Program-made: the position numbers and the translations under genes | Part shown: positions 10,019 through 20,200 of the stretch, piece by piece | Numbering within the stretch: the stretch's first letter is position 1 | Layout of the letters: every line of letters begins with the position of its first letter | Assembly: GCA_013176395.1 (NCBI GenBank) | Contig: JABMLP010000010.1 | Location: forward strand, 1,116,001-1,180,000 | Reading direction: 5' to 3' | Source: Venturia oleaginea | Lineage: Eukaryota; Ascomycota; Dothideomycetes; Venturiales; Venturiaceae | DNA: 64,000 nucleotides | Notes under the pieces: model-generated | The model's database searches: none | The model's input: the letters and a program-made list of their open reading frames with translations, nothing else | What the model was told of the DNA's origin: nothing

Positions 10019-11303
10019 TATACTCGACCCTGGTGAGGCCATCAAGGATTTCGGATGGATATGTGGCGTTAAAGATATGAGCTCCTGGGGACTGGCCAAG
10101 GATAATAGGGAATGAGATGTCGATGTTCATTTCAATGCTGTGTTAGATTTCGGTGTACGCAATTGGTTCCATTGTGCACTCGAAGATGTCAAGGACATAT
10201 CGTCTTATCCCAACACTCGATGAGACGAGTAGCTTACTAGGAGGTTTTGCTAGAGGGAGGTTTTCAAAACAGATGCGTTTGGATTGGTCAGGACATTGGT
10301 GTGGAAAACAGATGCTACACATATTAACGACTGAAGTATCCCCAGTCACTCTTCCCAACCCCAATCTTACCAATCCTGCAATTTCATATGAGCCTCAATG
10401 TAATACAGAATTCCAACAAATCATTCTTTCCAATACGACAGAACAATATATCATTCCCTACAAAGCAAAGCAAAGCAACCTACACTCAGCCTAGCATCTT
10501 ATCTCCAACCCATTTTCTCCCAACTAAATACAACAACCCACGTACATCTCTTTGACTCCAAAATCCCGTCCTATTACCTATCCGACCCGGGAAAAAACAC
10601 GCAATTGATAGTACCAAGACATTCCCACCTCGGATAACCATCGGCATCTACGTTCAAATCACGTGTGCTTTACCTTTTACCCACACTCCGTTTTACCATT
10701 CCGAAAACTCCCTTTGCGCCGATTTACCCCGTTTCTCTCTTATGCACGATCGAAGTACTATGCCAGCATCATGGTATATGTCAGAACATGCGAGAGAGAG
10801 AGAGAGTGTGTGTGTGTGTCTTGTGTGTCTTGTGTGTATGTGTTGTATGTTGTGAGAGCGAGAGTGAGAGTGAGGGTGGTACAGCCTACTCCGAATAGAG
10901 ATAGGATACATCTCCACAGCAAGTACAGTGCTTCTTGCAGGCCCATCAGCTGTAGATTCCATGTTGAGGAAAGCAACTAGAGCTCGTCAGGCTCGCACCA
11001 TGGCGGAGAAGATTTTGCATCTCACGAGGTACGGAAGTTTCACTGCGTTGCGCTCGTAATCGGGTGTTCACGGTCTGGATTTGTGAGGGAGGTGCAGGAA
11101 TACGCAGGGGATGGGTGAGTATATAGGGCTTGTCGTGAGGGGTGAGATGGTGAGGAGTTCGTCGAATTCTCTTCTTGGATTTTGTTTGTTAAGATCTTGG
11201 TGTGATTACTTTCTTTGGCCTCGCCTTCTTCTCTAAGTTTCACTATTCAAATATTGAGCAATTCATTGGGAGTACAGATTTCAAAAGAGCTTTGGAATTC
11301 ATT
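10019..11303. other. Intergenic region with a microsatellite
   Basis: No supported gene. At about 10791–10880 there is a compound GA/GT/GTGT-rich simple repeat (GAGAGAGAG, then GTGTGTGTGT, then GAGAGTGAGAG). The rest is AT-rich and unremarkable. A leader for the gene at 11304 probably lies at the right edge. Confidence 0.5.
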
Positions 11304-11967
11304 ATGGCATCGGCTATAACGTCCCTCTTTGCCCCTGCTAGCTCCAAAGGCCACAGACGCAAAGACTCAAGTCTCGAAGATGTAACCTTCCAATTGAGAG
11401 AGTTCAAAGAGTTCTCCGGCAGTTCGACAGAAGAGCGAAGTGAGACTCCAACGTAAGTCTCGCCAAATCCAAAAACGACCTCCCAGCTTCCAGTGTCCTT
11501 CTCCCTGAAACTATGACTCCTCCGGTGTCGAGAGCAAATAACCAATTTCGACTTCTAGAACCGTTCCAACAACCCTAACCTTCACACCCTCCCACGGTAG
11601 CACGTGCCTCTCCCTCTACCCACGCACCAGAACATTCACATATATATTCGCCCTCTCACCCACAACCTGCAACGCAACCTGCGACCAACAGAACAACTGG
11701 CGCATCACCGTCCTGGAGCCCGAAATCTCAGAACTAGGTGGCGCGGCTGAGAAACCTCGGTACACGCTTGAGCTTCTCGGCAGCGATGAGTCGGAGCCAC
11801 TGGAGGTGTTCAGGAGATGTAGTGTTAGTGCGGGTGATGGGTTGAGCGGGAGGAGGATGTCGAGGGCGGGGAGGGGAGGGAGTGTTGATTATGAGAGGAG
11901 GTTGAGTGTGGGGCATTTCAGTTCGGGCTTGAGTGGAGGCTTCTTGCCTACGAGTCCTGTTTCGTAA
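11304..11967 (+). CDS. Two-exon hypothetical protein, 185 aa
   Basis: Function not recognised. Exon 1 is 11304–11452 and exon 2 is 11559–11967, joined across a 106-nt intron with a GTAAGT donor and an ACTTCTAG acceptor; the frame is kept. The protein starts MASAITSLFAP, has a Lys/Arg/Ser segment, a central beta-rich region with four Cys residues (TCLSLYP, TTCNATCD and a later RRCS), and a Ser/Gly/Arg-rich C-terminus ending SPVS. Exon 2 has no ATG and is invisible to a simple open-frame scan, but its composition and length leave little doubt. Confidence 0.7.
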
Positions 11968-12138
11968 AAACTCGCATAGGTGGAAGGCAAATTTTGAGTC
12001 AAGGCTTGAAGGCATGAAATACGAAATTGTATACTCATCTCTGCTATTGTATAGTTATGGTTTCTAATGCTTTGAAATGTCAGCGAGGTTCTTCTCTCCT
12101 TCCAAAGCTGAAATTCGGAATTGGATCCTTTTTTCTTT

Positions 12139-12210
12139 CAGATATCTAGTTTGCGCAAGTGTATCGCCATTACAGCCTTATCTAAGGGCCTCGGAACCAC
12201 AGCCAAATAG
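12139..12210 (+). repeat. 72-bp direct repeat, copy 1
   Basis: Nearly identical to 12373–12443, beginning CAGATATCTAGTTTG and ending CCACAGCCAAATAG. It differs at a few positions. The two copies are about 234 bp apart. Confidence 0.85.
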
Positions 12211-12372
12211 AGTATCATCATATTAAGGTGTACAAAAAGAGGTGTAGCTTACTATGGTCTCATTGTTGTTAAGTTCTCCGTCCAGCCAGGATGTCTGCGA
12301 TTCAATCGATCAGCGTGGTTCTCTTGAGGTTTGTGAGATTTGTTTGGACGAGAGAAATAAAAAGTTTCCTAT

Positions 12373-12443
12373 CAGATATCTAGTTTGTGCAAGGATATCG
12401 CCATTACAGCCTTATCTAAGGGCCTCGGAACCACAGCCAATAG
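12373..12443 (+). repeat. 72-bp direct repeat, copy 2
   Basis: Second copy of the 12139–12210 sequence, same orientation, with the middle block CGCCATTACAGCC conserved exactly. Confidence 0.85.
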
Positions 12444-13277
12444 GTGATCATCATAGAAGTTCCAAAATATGTAGGACGACGATACTTACTGATGAATCAG
12501 TATAGGCTTAGAACCTGTGCTTCTTGGACGCAGAATACGTTGTTCATCCATGCTTTTTCAGAACCACAGATCTCGAGGACAACCGGATGTCTCACGATTC
12601 TTAGCTCTCGAGATGGAGCTACGAAATGTAGAACAACGGTTTAGCTTTGGCAACATTCGTTCTCAAAGATGAGTTCCTGGTTTGCTTTTCCATGTGGTGG
12701 AGAGTGAGGAAGTGGCAGAGCAGGATAAATGGCATTCATGCTCGACTAAAGAGTGTGATGTTTTGCCCTGGTCTATAATGGCGGAAGAGTGAATAGTAAA
12801 AGTCAATGATATTCAAATGGGTGACGGCAGCGAGTTGTTTAGTGTTGGAGGTCAAAATGAAAAGTGGGAAAAGCAGCGAGATCCCGTGACATTGAAGCCG
12901 AGAAAAAGTCTCGGTCTTCTATGCCTTCGCCCGCTATCACGATGTCTGACCTCGAGTATCCATCTCCTCAGAGTCTCTCGTGCCGACGCCTTCTATTCAG
13001 CCAACCATGTAGCACACCCTCGTACTCAATTCAAAGCAGGGTCGTCTATCTAAGCCGCAGTCCAAGCCTGCAGGTGTTGAGCAACATGTGCCCGGTGACC
13101 ACTGGCATAGCAAACCGCCTTGTGGCTGACAGACAATGTTCAATAACTCTTATCTCCCAGAGCTTGCCTTCGCCATCTCTGTTTTCATATTCATAACTAA
13201 TCATGACATTGCGGCTTGTAACCAAGATGCCAGTCATCAGCCATCACCGGAATCTCTCCTGGAACCAGATCAAATAC

Positions 13278-14099
13278 ATGGGCTCAATCTTCTCCACACC
13301 CAAGGAAATATACGAAGATGAAGCAAAGAAGAGAGTTGGTTTCTTGGAACTTCCCGCCGAATTGCGAAATCAGGTAAGTGAATCTAGACACCACCTGCTC
13401 CTTCTTAACAAAGTCCAGATATACTTCCTTGTCTTCGCTCCAGCTGCGCCTGGAATGTGCCTATTCCCCTCGATCGAAAGCTTTAATTCCCTTGCCTTCC
13501 TTTACACATGCTGTCAAGTCCACAGCGAAGCCCGCGTACTCGCCTACGCCCTATCCTACACTGTTACAAACCGCTGGCATAGGCACGACCTTGCTCAAAT
13601 GTCACAGTTATACAACTCTCTACCTTCAATGCTCTCCGCACCTATAAGCTCCCTGGAATTGCAGACACAGTGGCGATTACCACACAAGGACCCGAAGACA
13701 GGCACCGACGAGTTCTTCGACGGCTTCACAGATTGGACCTCGTGGATATGGGACTGTCTAGAGTTCTTCTCCGGTGTGAAAACATTGAAGATTGTGCACA
13801 CTTGGCGAGAAAACATGGACGGTCTACCGCAACTCAAGTACTGTCTCGATATTGACGTTGGCGGCCCGGCAGCAAATCGGGCAGTCAATACCTCGGAGTC
13901 AAGAAAATGGCGGGTTGTATCTCAAACCGCTGGGTATGACAAGAAGATAACGAAACTTTTCTTGATAGGCGTGAACGAGAGGAAGGAAAAGGAGGTCGAA
14001 ATTGAGTGTGTATCCGTGAGCAAGGAAGACCTGCAGCGCTATGATGGCGAACAGAGCTATGGGTGGAGTGTCACACAGAGCCGAGCAAGACTGGAATGA
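13278..14099 (+). CDS. 2EXR/F-box-like domain protein, 258 aa
   Basis: A member of the large fungal family whose N-terminal domain begins LPxELRNxIY; the molecular role of the family is poorly known. Exon 1 is 13278–13373 and exon 2 is 13419–14099. The 45-nt intron (GTAAGT to GTCCAG) keeps the frame, so the unspliced frame is also open. Splicing restores the canonical join of LPAELRNQ to IYFLVF. The middle part has the usual pattern of Cys and hydrophobic residues (TCCQVHSEAR), and the C-terminal half is mixed alpha/beta. I chose ATG 13278 (MGSIFST, resembling an N-myristoylation start); ATGs at 13203 and 13230 are in frame and possible. Confidence 0.75.
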   Translation: MGSIFSTPKEIYEDEAKKRVGFLELPAELRNQVSESRHHLLLLNKVQIYFLVFAPAAPGMCLFPSIESFNSLAFLYTCCQVHSEARVLAYALSYTVTNRWHRHDLAQMSQLYNSLPSMLSAPISSLELQTQWRLPHKDPKTGTDEFFDGFTDWTSWIWDCLEFFSGVKTLKIVHTWRENMDGLPQLKYCLDIDVGGPAANRAVNTSESRKWRVVSQTAGYDKKITKLFLIGVNERKEKEVEIECVSVSKEDLQRYDGEQSYGWSVTQSRARLE

Positions 14100-14777
14100 A
14101 CTCATGATAGCGTCCATCGAGATACAACTCGGTTTGACATCGATAATTTTCGACAAGCCCTTGAAGTACATCACTAGAGATCTCAGAGAAGAAAGAGGGA
14201 ATCAAAAAGTCAATTGTTGGCCGGCTTTCTGCATCTCTCTTAGCTTTTGTTCCATGCGCTGGGTAATCGGATTTCGAACTATCACGACTACACTTGGTTT
14301 GGAAACCTGTTGATTCACAAACTCCGGGACGATGAAAATCAAGATTTAGATGATCCGAGAGCATGCTAAGAATACCAAGTACTAACAATATCAAAAAAAA
14401 ACTTCGTCTCTTCAAATGCCTCTCCGATTATGCCTTGATCCAAACCCTCAACCCCCTGCTCGTCTGAATCTCTACCAATCCAAACAGATCCAAGCCAAAA
14501 GAATATATCCTACTTGTATATGAGAAAGCACAAGCAAACTCGTATTTTCCAGACGCTGTTGGCTAGCCATTGAGATGATTTTGCAGTCATCAAGTCATTG
14601 GTACAGAGCTCAACTGTCCATGTTTAGATTCGTACATGCAAAAACAATATACAGTACAAGCTGGCCGCCTCTCCAAAATCGCTCAATCGTCTAGGAAGAT
14701 GCAGCTCGATATACACCATCCATATATACCACAATCATAAACAAAATGCACAATCGTAGACCATATCCCATTTACTC
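14100..14777. other. Intergenic region between convergent genes
   Basis: 3' sides of the 2EXR gene (plus) and the GT31-like gene (minus). No gene supported. Confidence 0.4.
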
Positions 14778-16652
14778 CTATTGCCCACCTTCCTGTGACT
14801 GCACCGCCTTCTCCAACTGAGCAGCAGCGGCCTTCTTCTCCGCCTCCGTCTTCTTCGCCTCCTCTTCAGCCTTCTTCCTGTGATCATCCAACTGCTTCTG
14901 AATCTTCTCCCCCTCCCTATCCGCCGCCGCTTTCGCCTCGTTCATCTGCTTCCTCTTCTTTTCCTGCTCTCTATCCTCCTTCTCCTTCTTAGTCTTCTCC
15001 TCCATAGCCTTCCTCGTCCTCTCCTCCTCCGCCTCCGCCATCTCCTCTTCCTTCCTCTTCCTCTCTTCTTCCATAAGTTTCATTTCATCCTGCGCATTCT
15101 TCTCCATGGGCATCAGGAATGCCCGTTCGGCCGTGCAAGCATCCACCTTTGCCCCGAATTTCTCGACGCGTTTGGGGTTCCAACCACTCATCATGCGTTT
15201 GTCACTTGCCACTTTTTCGCCTAGTTGGACGACAGTGCCGAGACGACACTTGTTCGGTTCCCAGGCATATTGGACACAGCTCAAACGTAAATCACAAGCA
15301 GCACGACAACTCTCAAAAGAATAGTGCGCGAATTGTCCTCCACTCGAATCCGTATATGTAAGCGAGTTGGCAAGGTTGTTCCAATCAGTGCGGTTATGCG
15401 TCGTTCTTAGGAGCGGGATGAGGAAGGTTTGGAAGTAATCTCTGAATAACATCGGAGGCCCCGAGCCAGGTCCATCTTTGGAATGTTCGAGGACCCAAGA
15501 AGATTCGAATTGCCAGAGCATGTCGAGCGTGGAGGGCGTCATGCGATGCCATGTCATTGCTGTGCGGCACCAGTGTCTTTCCGACCAATCGAGGGAGAAG
15601 GGTGTTTCGCCTTGAGTCATGGGGAACGAGCGGTGGAGAGAGACATTGACTTCTTTCAATGCTTGAGCGAGGATCTTGTCGCCACAGCAGGAATTACTGA
15701 CCATGTCTTGCCATGCGTCTGTTCTAGTTTTAGCGCGGTCGGAGAGTTTGGCAGCGGTGGTTTGGGAGAGGATTATGCCAGAGCCTGAATGAGCCAATTC
15801 AACGTCGCCAATCATGACTTGTGCGCCTGCGAAGAGATCGTTCTCGTGGTCCAGTTTGGCAAGCCAGGGGAGCACATTCGATACGCTCAGATAGGTGTCC
15901 GACTCAATGAAAACGAACCACTTCTTATCCGGGTATCGTTTGTACGCATCCACGAAGTGAGGAATGATACTCCACTTGTCCAAATTGTGATCATTGTCCT
16001 CCGTGATCGAATGTAGATCCGTCACAAAGTTCTGCGCCGATTGTAATTTATCGTAGAGTTCAAAGTCGCGGTGTTTCGCTCTACGGGCATCGCTGATGTT
16101 GGCCAAAGCATCGTGAACAGTGTACGGCCCAATGTTCTGGTGGACGGTCGAGTAAAGGAGGAAATTGACGCATCGCAATGTGGTGAAAAAGTGCGCTGGT
16201 AGCTGACTATACAGCTCGCTCGCCGGTGTCCTCACAACAACAAGGATATCCTTCGTACTAGCCAAGCTCTTACAAAACGGATCCCCGGGCGTAGTTCCCT
16301 CTGTCTCCGTCTCACCTATCACAGGTGCCGCAGCCCCCTTCGCATGTTCGGCATGAGGAACAGGCGAATGGTTCTCAGATCCGTGAGAACTATGTCCTTG
16401 AATATACTCCCAAAACGTATCCGATACAGAATCCTTCTCCTGATCTGCCAAGGGTACATCCCTATTCACCTCCTTCACCTCCCCAGGGCTAACAAAGGCC
16501 ACGCCATCTGTTCCAGCGGTCGTTGACTGAGCAACAGCTCCAGGTTCAGCATCGGTTGGTGGAGAGCGAAGGTAAAAGATGAAGAGGATTCCGAGGAAGA
16601 AAGCGAGGATAAGGCGTGGGCCCTGAAGTGGGCCTCTCAATATCGAGGCCAT
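14778..16652 (-). CDS. GT31-like glycosyltransferase with coiled-coil tail, 624 aa
   Basis: Probably a Golgi type II membrane glycosyltransferase; donor and acceptor are unknown. From ATG 16652 there is a short cytosolic tail, a membrane segment (residues 12–28, LILAFFLGILFIFYL), a stem region, then a fringe/GT31-like catalytic domain (about residues 130–390). The domain has a metal-binding ESDTY in the DxD position, a GSGI turn and a conserved SCCGDK. Next comes a Cys-rich PAN/apple-like segment (about 430–490). The last 110 residues are an extended Lys/Glu/Ala coiled coil, unusual for a lumenal enzyme. The open frame continues upstream only through a TTG at 16751. A proline-rich open frame on the other strand at 14795–15224 is a shadow of the coiled coil. 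Confidence 0.75.
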   Translation of the reverse strand: MASILRGPLQGPRLILAFFLGILFIFYLRSPPTDAEPGAVAQSTTAGTDGVAFVSPGEVKEVNRDVPLADQEKDSVSDTFWEYIQGHSSHGSENHSPVPHAEHAKGAAAPVIGETETEGTTPGDPFCKSLASTKDILVVVRTPASELYSQLPAHFFTTLRCVNFLLYSTVHQNIGPYTVHDALANISDARRAKHRDFELYDKLQSAQNFVTDLHSITEDNDHNLDKWSIIPHFVDAYKRYPDKKWFVFIESDTYLSVSNVLPWLAKLDHENDLFAGAQVMIGDVELAHSGSGIILSQTTAAKLSDRAKTRTDAWQDMVSNSCCGDKILAQALKEVNVSLHRSFPMTQGETPFSLDWSERHWCRTAMTWHRMTPSTLDMLWQFESSWVLEHSKDGPGSGPPMLFRDYFQTFLIPLLRTTHNRTDWNNLANSLTYTDSSGGQFAHYSFESCRAACDLRLSCVQYAWEPNKCRLGTVVQLGEKVASDKRMMSGWNPKRVEKFGAKVDACTAERAFLMPMEKNAQDEMKLMEEERKRKEEEMAEAEEERTRKAMEEKTKKEKEDREQEKKRKQMNEAKAAADREGEKIQKQLDDHRKKAEEEAKKTEAEKKAAAAQLEKAVQSQEGGQ

Positions 16653-17260
16653 GGCAATATAGGACAGAGAGACAAGGTTGTCAAAGCAGTGCAACCAAAA
16701 GAGCTTGAAAACAGAAATTACCACGACATGACTAGTAAGAAGTTGGCGCAAGCTGTCTTCCAGGTGGGATTAAAATATGTAAGGAGAACATTTTGAAAAG
16801 AGGAAAGACGATATCCAACGGTCGTGGCGTTGCCTCCTGCTCGGCTGGTCAATGGCGGCGAGGGGAAAAGGAGCGTCTGGCATAAAAATGCTGAAAGGCT
16901 CGAAAAGGGGGTGGGCGTTGTGCCCCTTAACCTGATTTGGACTTTGTCCTTGTAAGGCGAGGGCGAGGGGCTGAAAGATGATCTCCAGCTGGCATCTTTA
17001 AACGCTCCTCTTTCCTTCGGAAGACACTATGGAAACTCAAGGCAAAGCCAAAGGCAGCAATCAAGGGGCACGTCAAGGTCGAGGTGAAAATGGGCCAGAA
17101 ACTCTTCATTTCAAGTTTTGTCCAAATTCACTGCAACTAAGAGCGTAATAATCCATCAAAATCTGTACAACCGACTGGAACAATGAACGCTTCAGTACTC
17201 CATCCCATGCATTTCATCATGATGATCCCAGTCCATCCTATAATACAGGCACATCATACA
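16653..17260. other. Intergenic region
   Basis: 5' side of the GT31-like gene and 3' side of SWR1. No gene supported. Confidence 0.4.
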
Positions 17261-20200
17261 TCATCTTCCCCTATAGCCTCGACCCTTCTTCGCCCTCCTC
17301 CTCGATGCTTTCGCAGGAAGATAATAAGTAATGTGAGCCATCTCATACTCCAAGTAAAACCTCATCATGTACTCATCCACATTTTTATACAGCGCATCCT
17401 CGCCTTCTATTTCCATTGCTTGTTGCCCAACCTCTGTCCCAGGCGTAGCTGCTGCATCCTTGGGTGTGTTGGCATTTGTAGACTCGTTGAAATCTTCAGC
17501 GTCTTCGTGAATGATTTCCTTTTGCGCGGCTTTGGCTGCCATCGTATCCTCCTTGTCCTCGACCTGTTCGAGAACCTTTCCCAACCCAGTTACTTCGCCC
17601 AGGACTCGATCCATTGCTGCGCTAGCTTCTACATCTTCGCCGTTGAGTTCGGCTGGGTCGTCGAATGCGTCTTTGTATGTGACACGGTTGAACTTGTCAG
17701 AGGTGAACTCTCCCTTCTGGATGATAACGTCGTCTAGCAGTCGCTTCTGATTAGACTTGCGTAGAATGTTGGCCTCAATCGTATACTCAGAAACGAAGCG
17801 ATAGATATGCACGTCACGAGTCTGGCCGATACGGTGTGCACGGTCTTGACATTGCGCATCCATGGCTGGGTTCCAATCAAGGTCGTAGAAAATAACAGTG
17901 TCGGCACCAGTCAAATTGATACCGAGTCCACCAGATCGCGATGATAAGATGAATGCCAATATTCGTGTGTCGTTGTTGAATTGATCGGTGAGAAGTTGGC
18001 GTTGTTCGATCTTGGTCGACCCGTCAAGTCGAAGGTAGCGATGACCGTGAATGTTGAGAAATTGTTCAAGAATGTCGAGGACCTTGGTCATCTGTGTGAA
18101 GATGAGACAACGATGTCCACCTGCTTGTAGTTGACGAAGAAGAGTGTCGAGTCGTTGAAGCTTGCCACAGTCGTATTGAAGAAGCCTTTTGTCAGGGAAG
18201 GCGATGGACAACTTAACCCGAGCTTCGTGAAAAGGATCGCGAGGAGCAAGCTTCTGAGCCTCTCTGACTATCTCCACACCTCTTGTTGTCAGCGTAAGAG
18301 GGAGTACATCCTCAGCAACAACAGCAGGTGTGATACAGCCAAAGGTACGGACGAGAGACTCATCTCGCTCAGCAACCTGATACAAGCTGGGCATGAGCTC
18401 GGGTAATCGCGTGTTGGTGTCAAGATACCACTCTCCCATCGAGTACCACAGCTGTTTTTTCCGTCCAGGCCTTGTTGGCGTAAAACGGGTTGGAAGGGTC
18501 AGGAAGTTAATGAAGTCGGTGCCGTAGATAGGAAAGGCTTCCTCCTGGCGCTGCGCGTGCTTGACACAGCTCTTCAGCTGGTCCAGAACCGATATTTCAG
18601 CAGCATCGGTGACATGCGCCAAAGCATCCTTCATCGTGGTACCGAGTTTCTCGACTTTCACGTTCAGGCGTTGAGTCTGGTGGGAAGCAAGGTCTTCAAA
18701 CGTTCTGATGGCGTTCAACCGACTTCGACGTTGATGATGACATCTGCCAAATGGCTCAAAAGCTGCTAGACATAGACCACAGTAGGCTAGATCAATCTGG
18801 TCTCCAGCAAGCAGGCGACGACGGATAAGGCGCTCGGTACTCGCATAGTCGGCGACAATAGATTTGGGCATTGCGAACGATGTCACAATCTGCCTGGTCT
18901 CGAATAAATCTGGATGATTGCAGACCTTGCGTAGCGACATTAAGCAATTGATGATGGACATGTAATTTCCGGAGGTCAAAGTTCGCTTGGTTTCAGTACG
19001 GCCCATGAACTCATCATAAAGCTGCCGCTGACGTTTGGAAAGGCGGCAATAGACAACATGCTCATATTTTCCAGGCATTTGCTTCTCCACGTCCGCCTTA
19101 AGGCGTCGCAATAAGAATGGACGGAGAACCTCATGCAGCTTGGTAACTCGAGCTTGGGCTTCGGCGTCCAATTTCTGCATTCCCTGATCCAAAATTTGGT
19201 CGGCAGGACGCTTCATCGAGTTGAGAAACTTCTCAAGGTCAGCGAACCCGCCAGCTCCGTCGAGACCTGCAGGCATGAGGAAGTAAAGCAACGACCATAA
19301 TTCCTGAAGGTTGTTTTGAAGCGGTGTACCGGTGAGCAGCAGTCTCGAGTGCGTCTTGAACGTGAGCAGAACTTGCCACCTCTGACTCTGGAAATTTTTG
19401 ATGTTGTGAGCCTCGTCAAGGATCAGGTAGTGCCAGCTCCGACGCTTGAACGCCTGCTGGTCTTTAAGAATCAGTTGGTAGGACGTGATGCAAACGTTCC
19501 ATTTGTCGTCGTTCAGCCAGCCTTCACGCTTTCTCCGACGCTCGTCCTGGTCACCGTAGTAAGTGAGGATCTTGAATCCTGGAAGCCACTTCTTGAATTC
19601 GATTTCCCAGTTCAGCATCACACTGGATGGAACAACGACCAGGTGCGGGCCCCATACCCCATATTTGATCGCCAAGTGCGCTAGCAGAGCAATGGTCTGG
19701 ATCGTCTTTCCCAAGCCCATCTCATCTGCCAGAATGCCGTTCCGGTCACCAAGGTAAAGATTCGCTAGCCAATCAAGCCCATTGTGCTGATACTCTCGGA
19801 GTGTACCACGCAACAACAGTGATGGAACATCAACTTTCGAAGGTGTTTTTGGCGTCTGAGGCGTTGCAGACTCACTGTTCGAGCGCGTGGTTGTCACTTC
19901 TGTTGTGTCAGCCATGCTGATGCTTCTCGGTCGTTCTTTTTGAGGCGGATTCTCATTTTGTCCGTTAACTTGAGAGTTACTAACGTTGTCCATGCCGTCT
20001 CGAAGTATTTCCTCGTTCGCTTCCTCCTCTTCTAATTTCCCAACGCCGTTTTGTCCATTGATCGTAGGCATATCTTTCGTTTCCGCATCGGGAGGACTTG
20101 ATGCCTCAGTAGCTATCTTTTCACGCTCCTTAGGAGCTAGAAATCCCATTAGGCCGATACCAATCTCTTCTTCTTCTTCTTCTTCTTCATCGTCATCTTC

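Larger units (their letters stand above)
11968..13277. other. Intergenic region with a 72-bp direct repeat
   Basis: No supported gene. It contains the direct repeat pair listed separately. The scattered short frames in both directions look random. Confidence 0.4.

Noticed and set aside
10791..10880. Gene encoding VCVCVSCVSC-type peptide
   Set aside because: It is translation of a GA/GT microsatellite.
14795..15224. Pro-rich plus-strand open frames
   Set aside because: They are shadows of the coiled-coil tail of the GT31-like protein.
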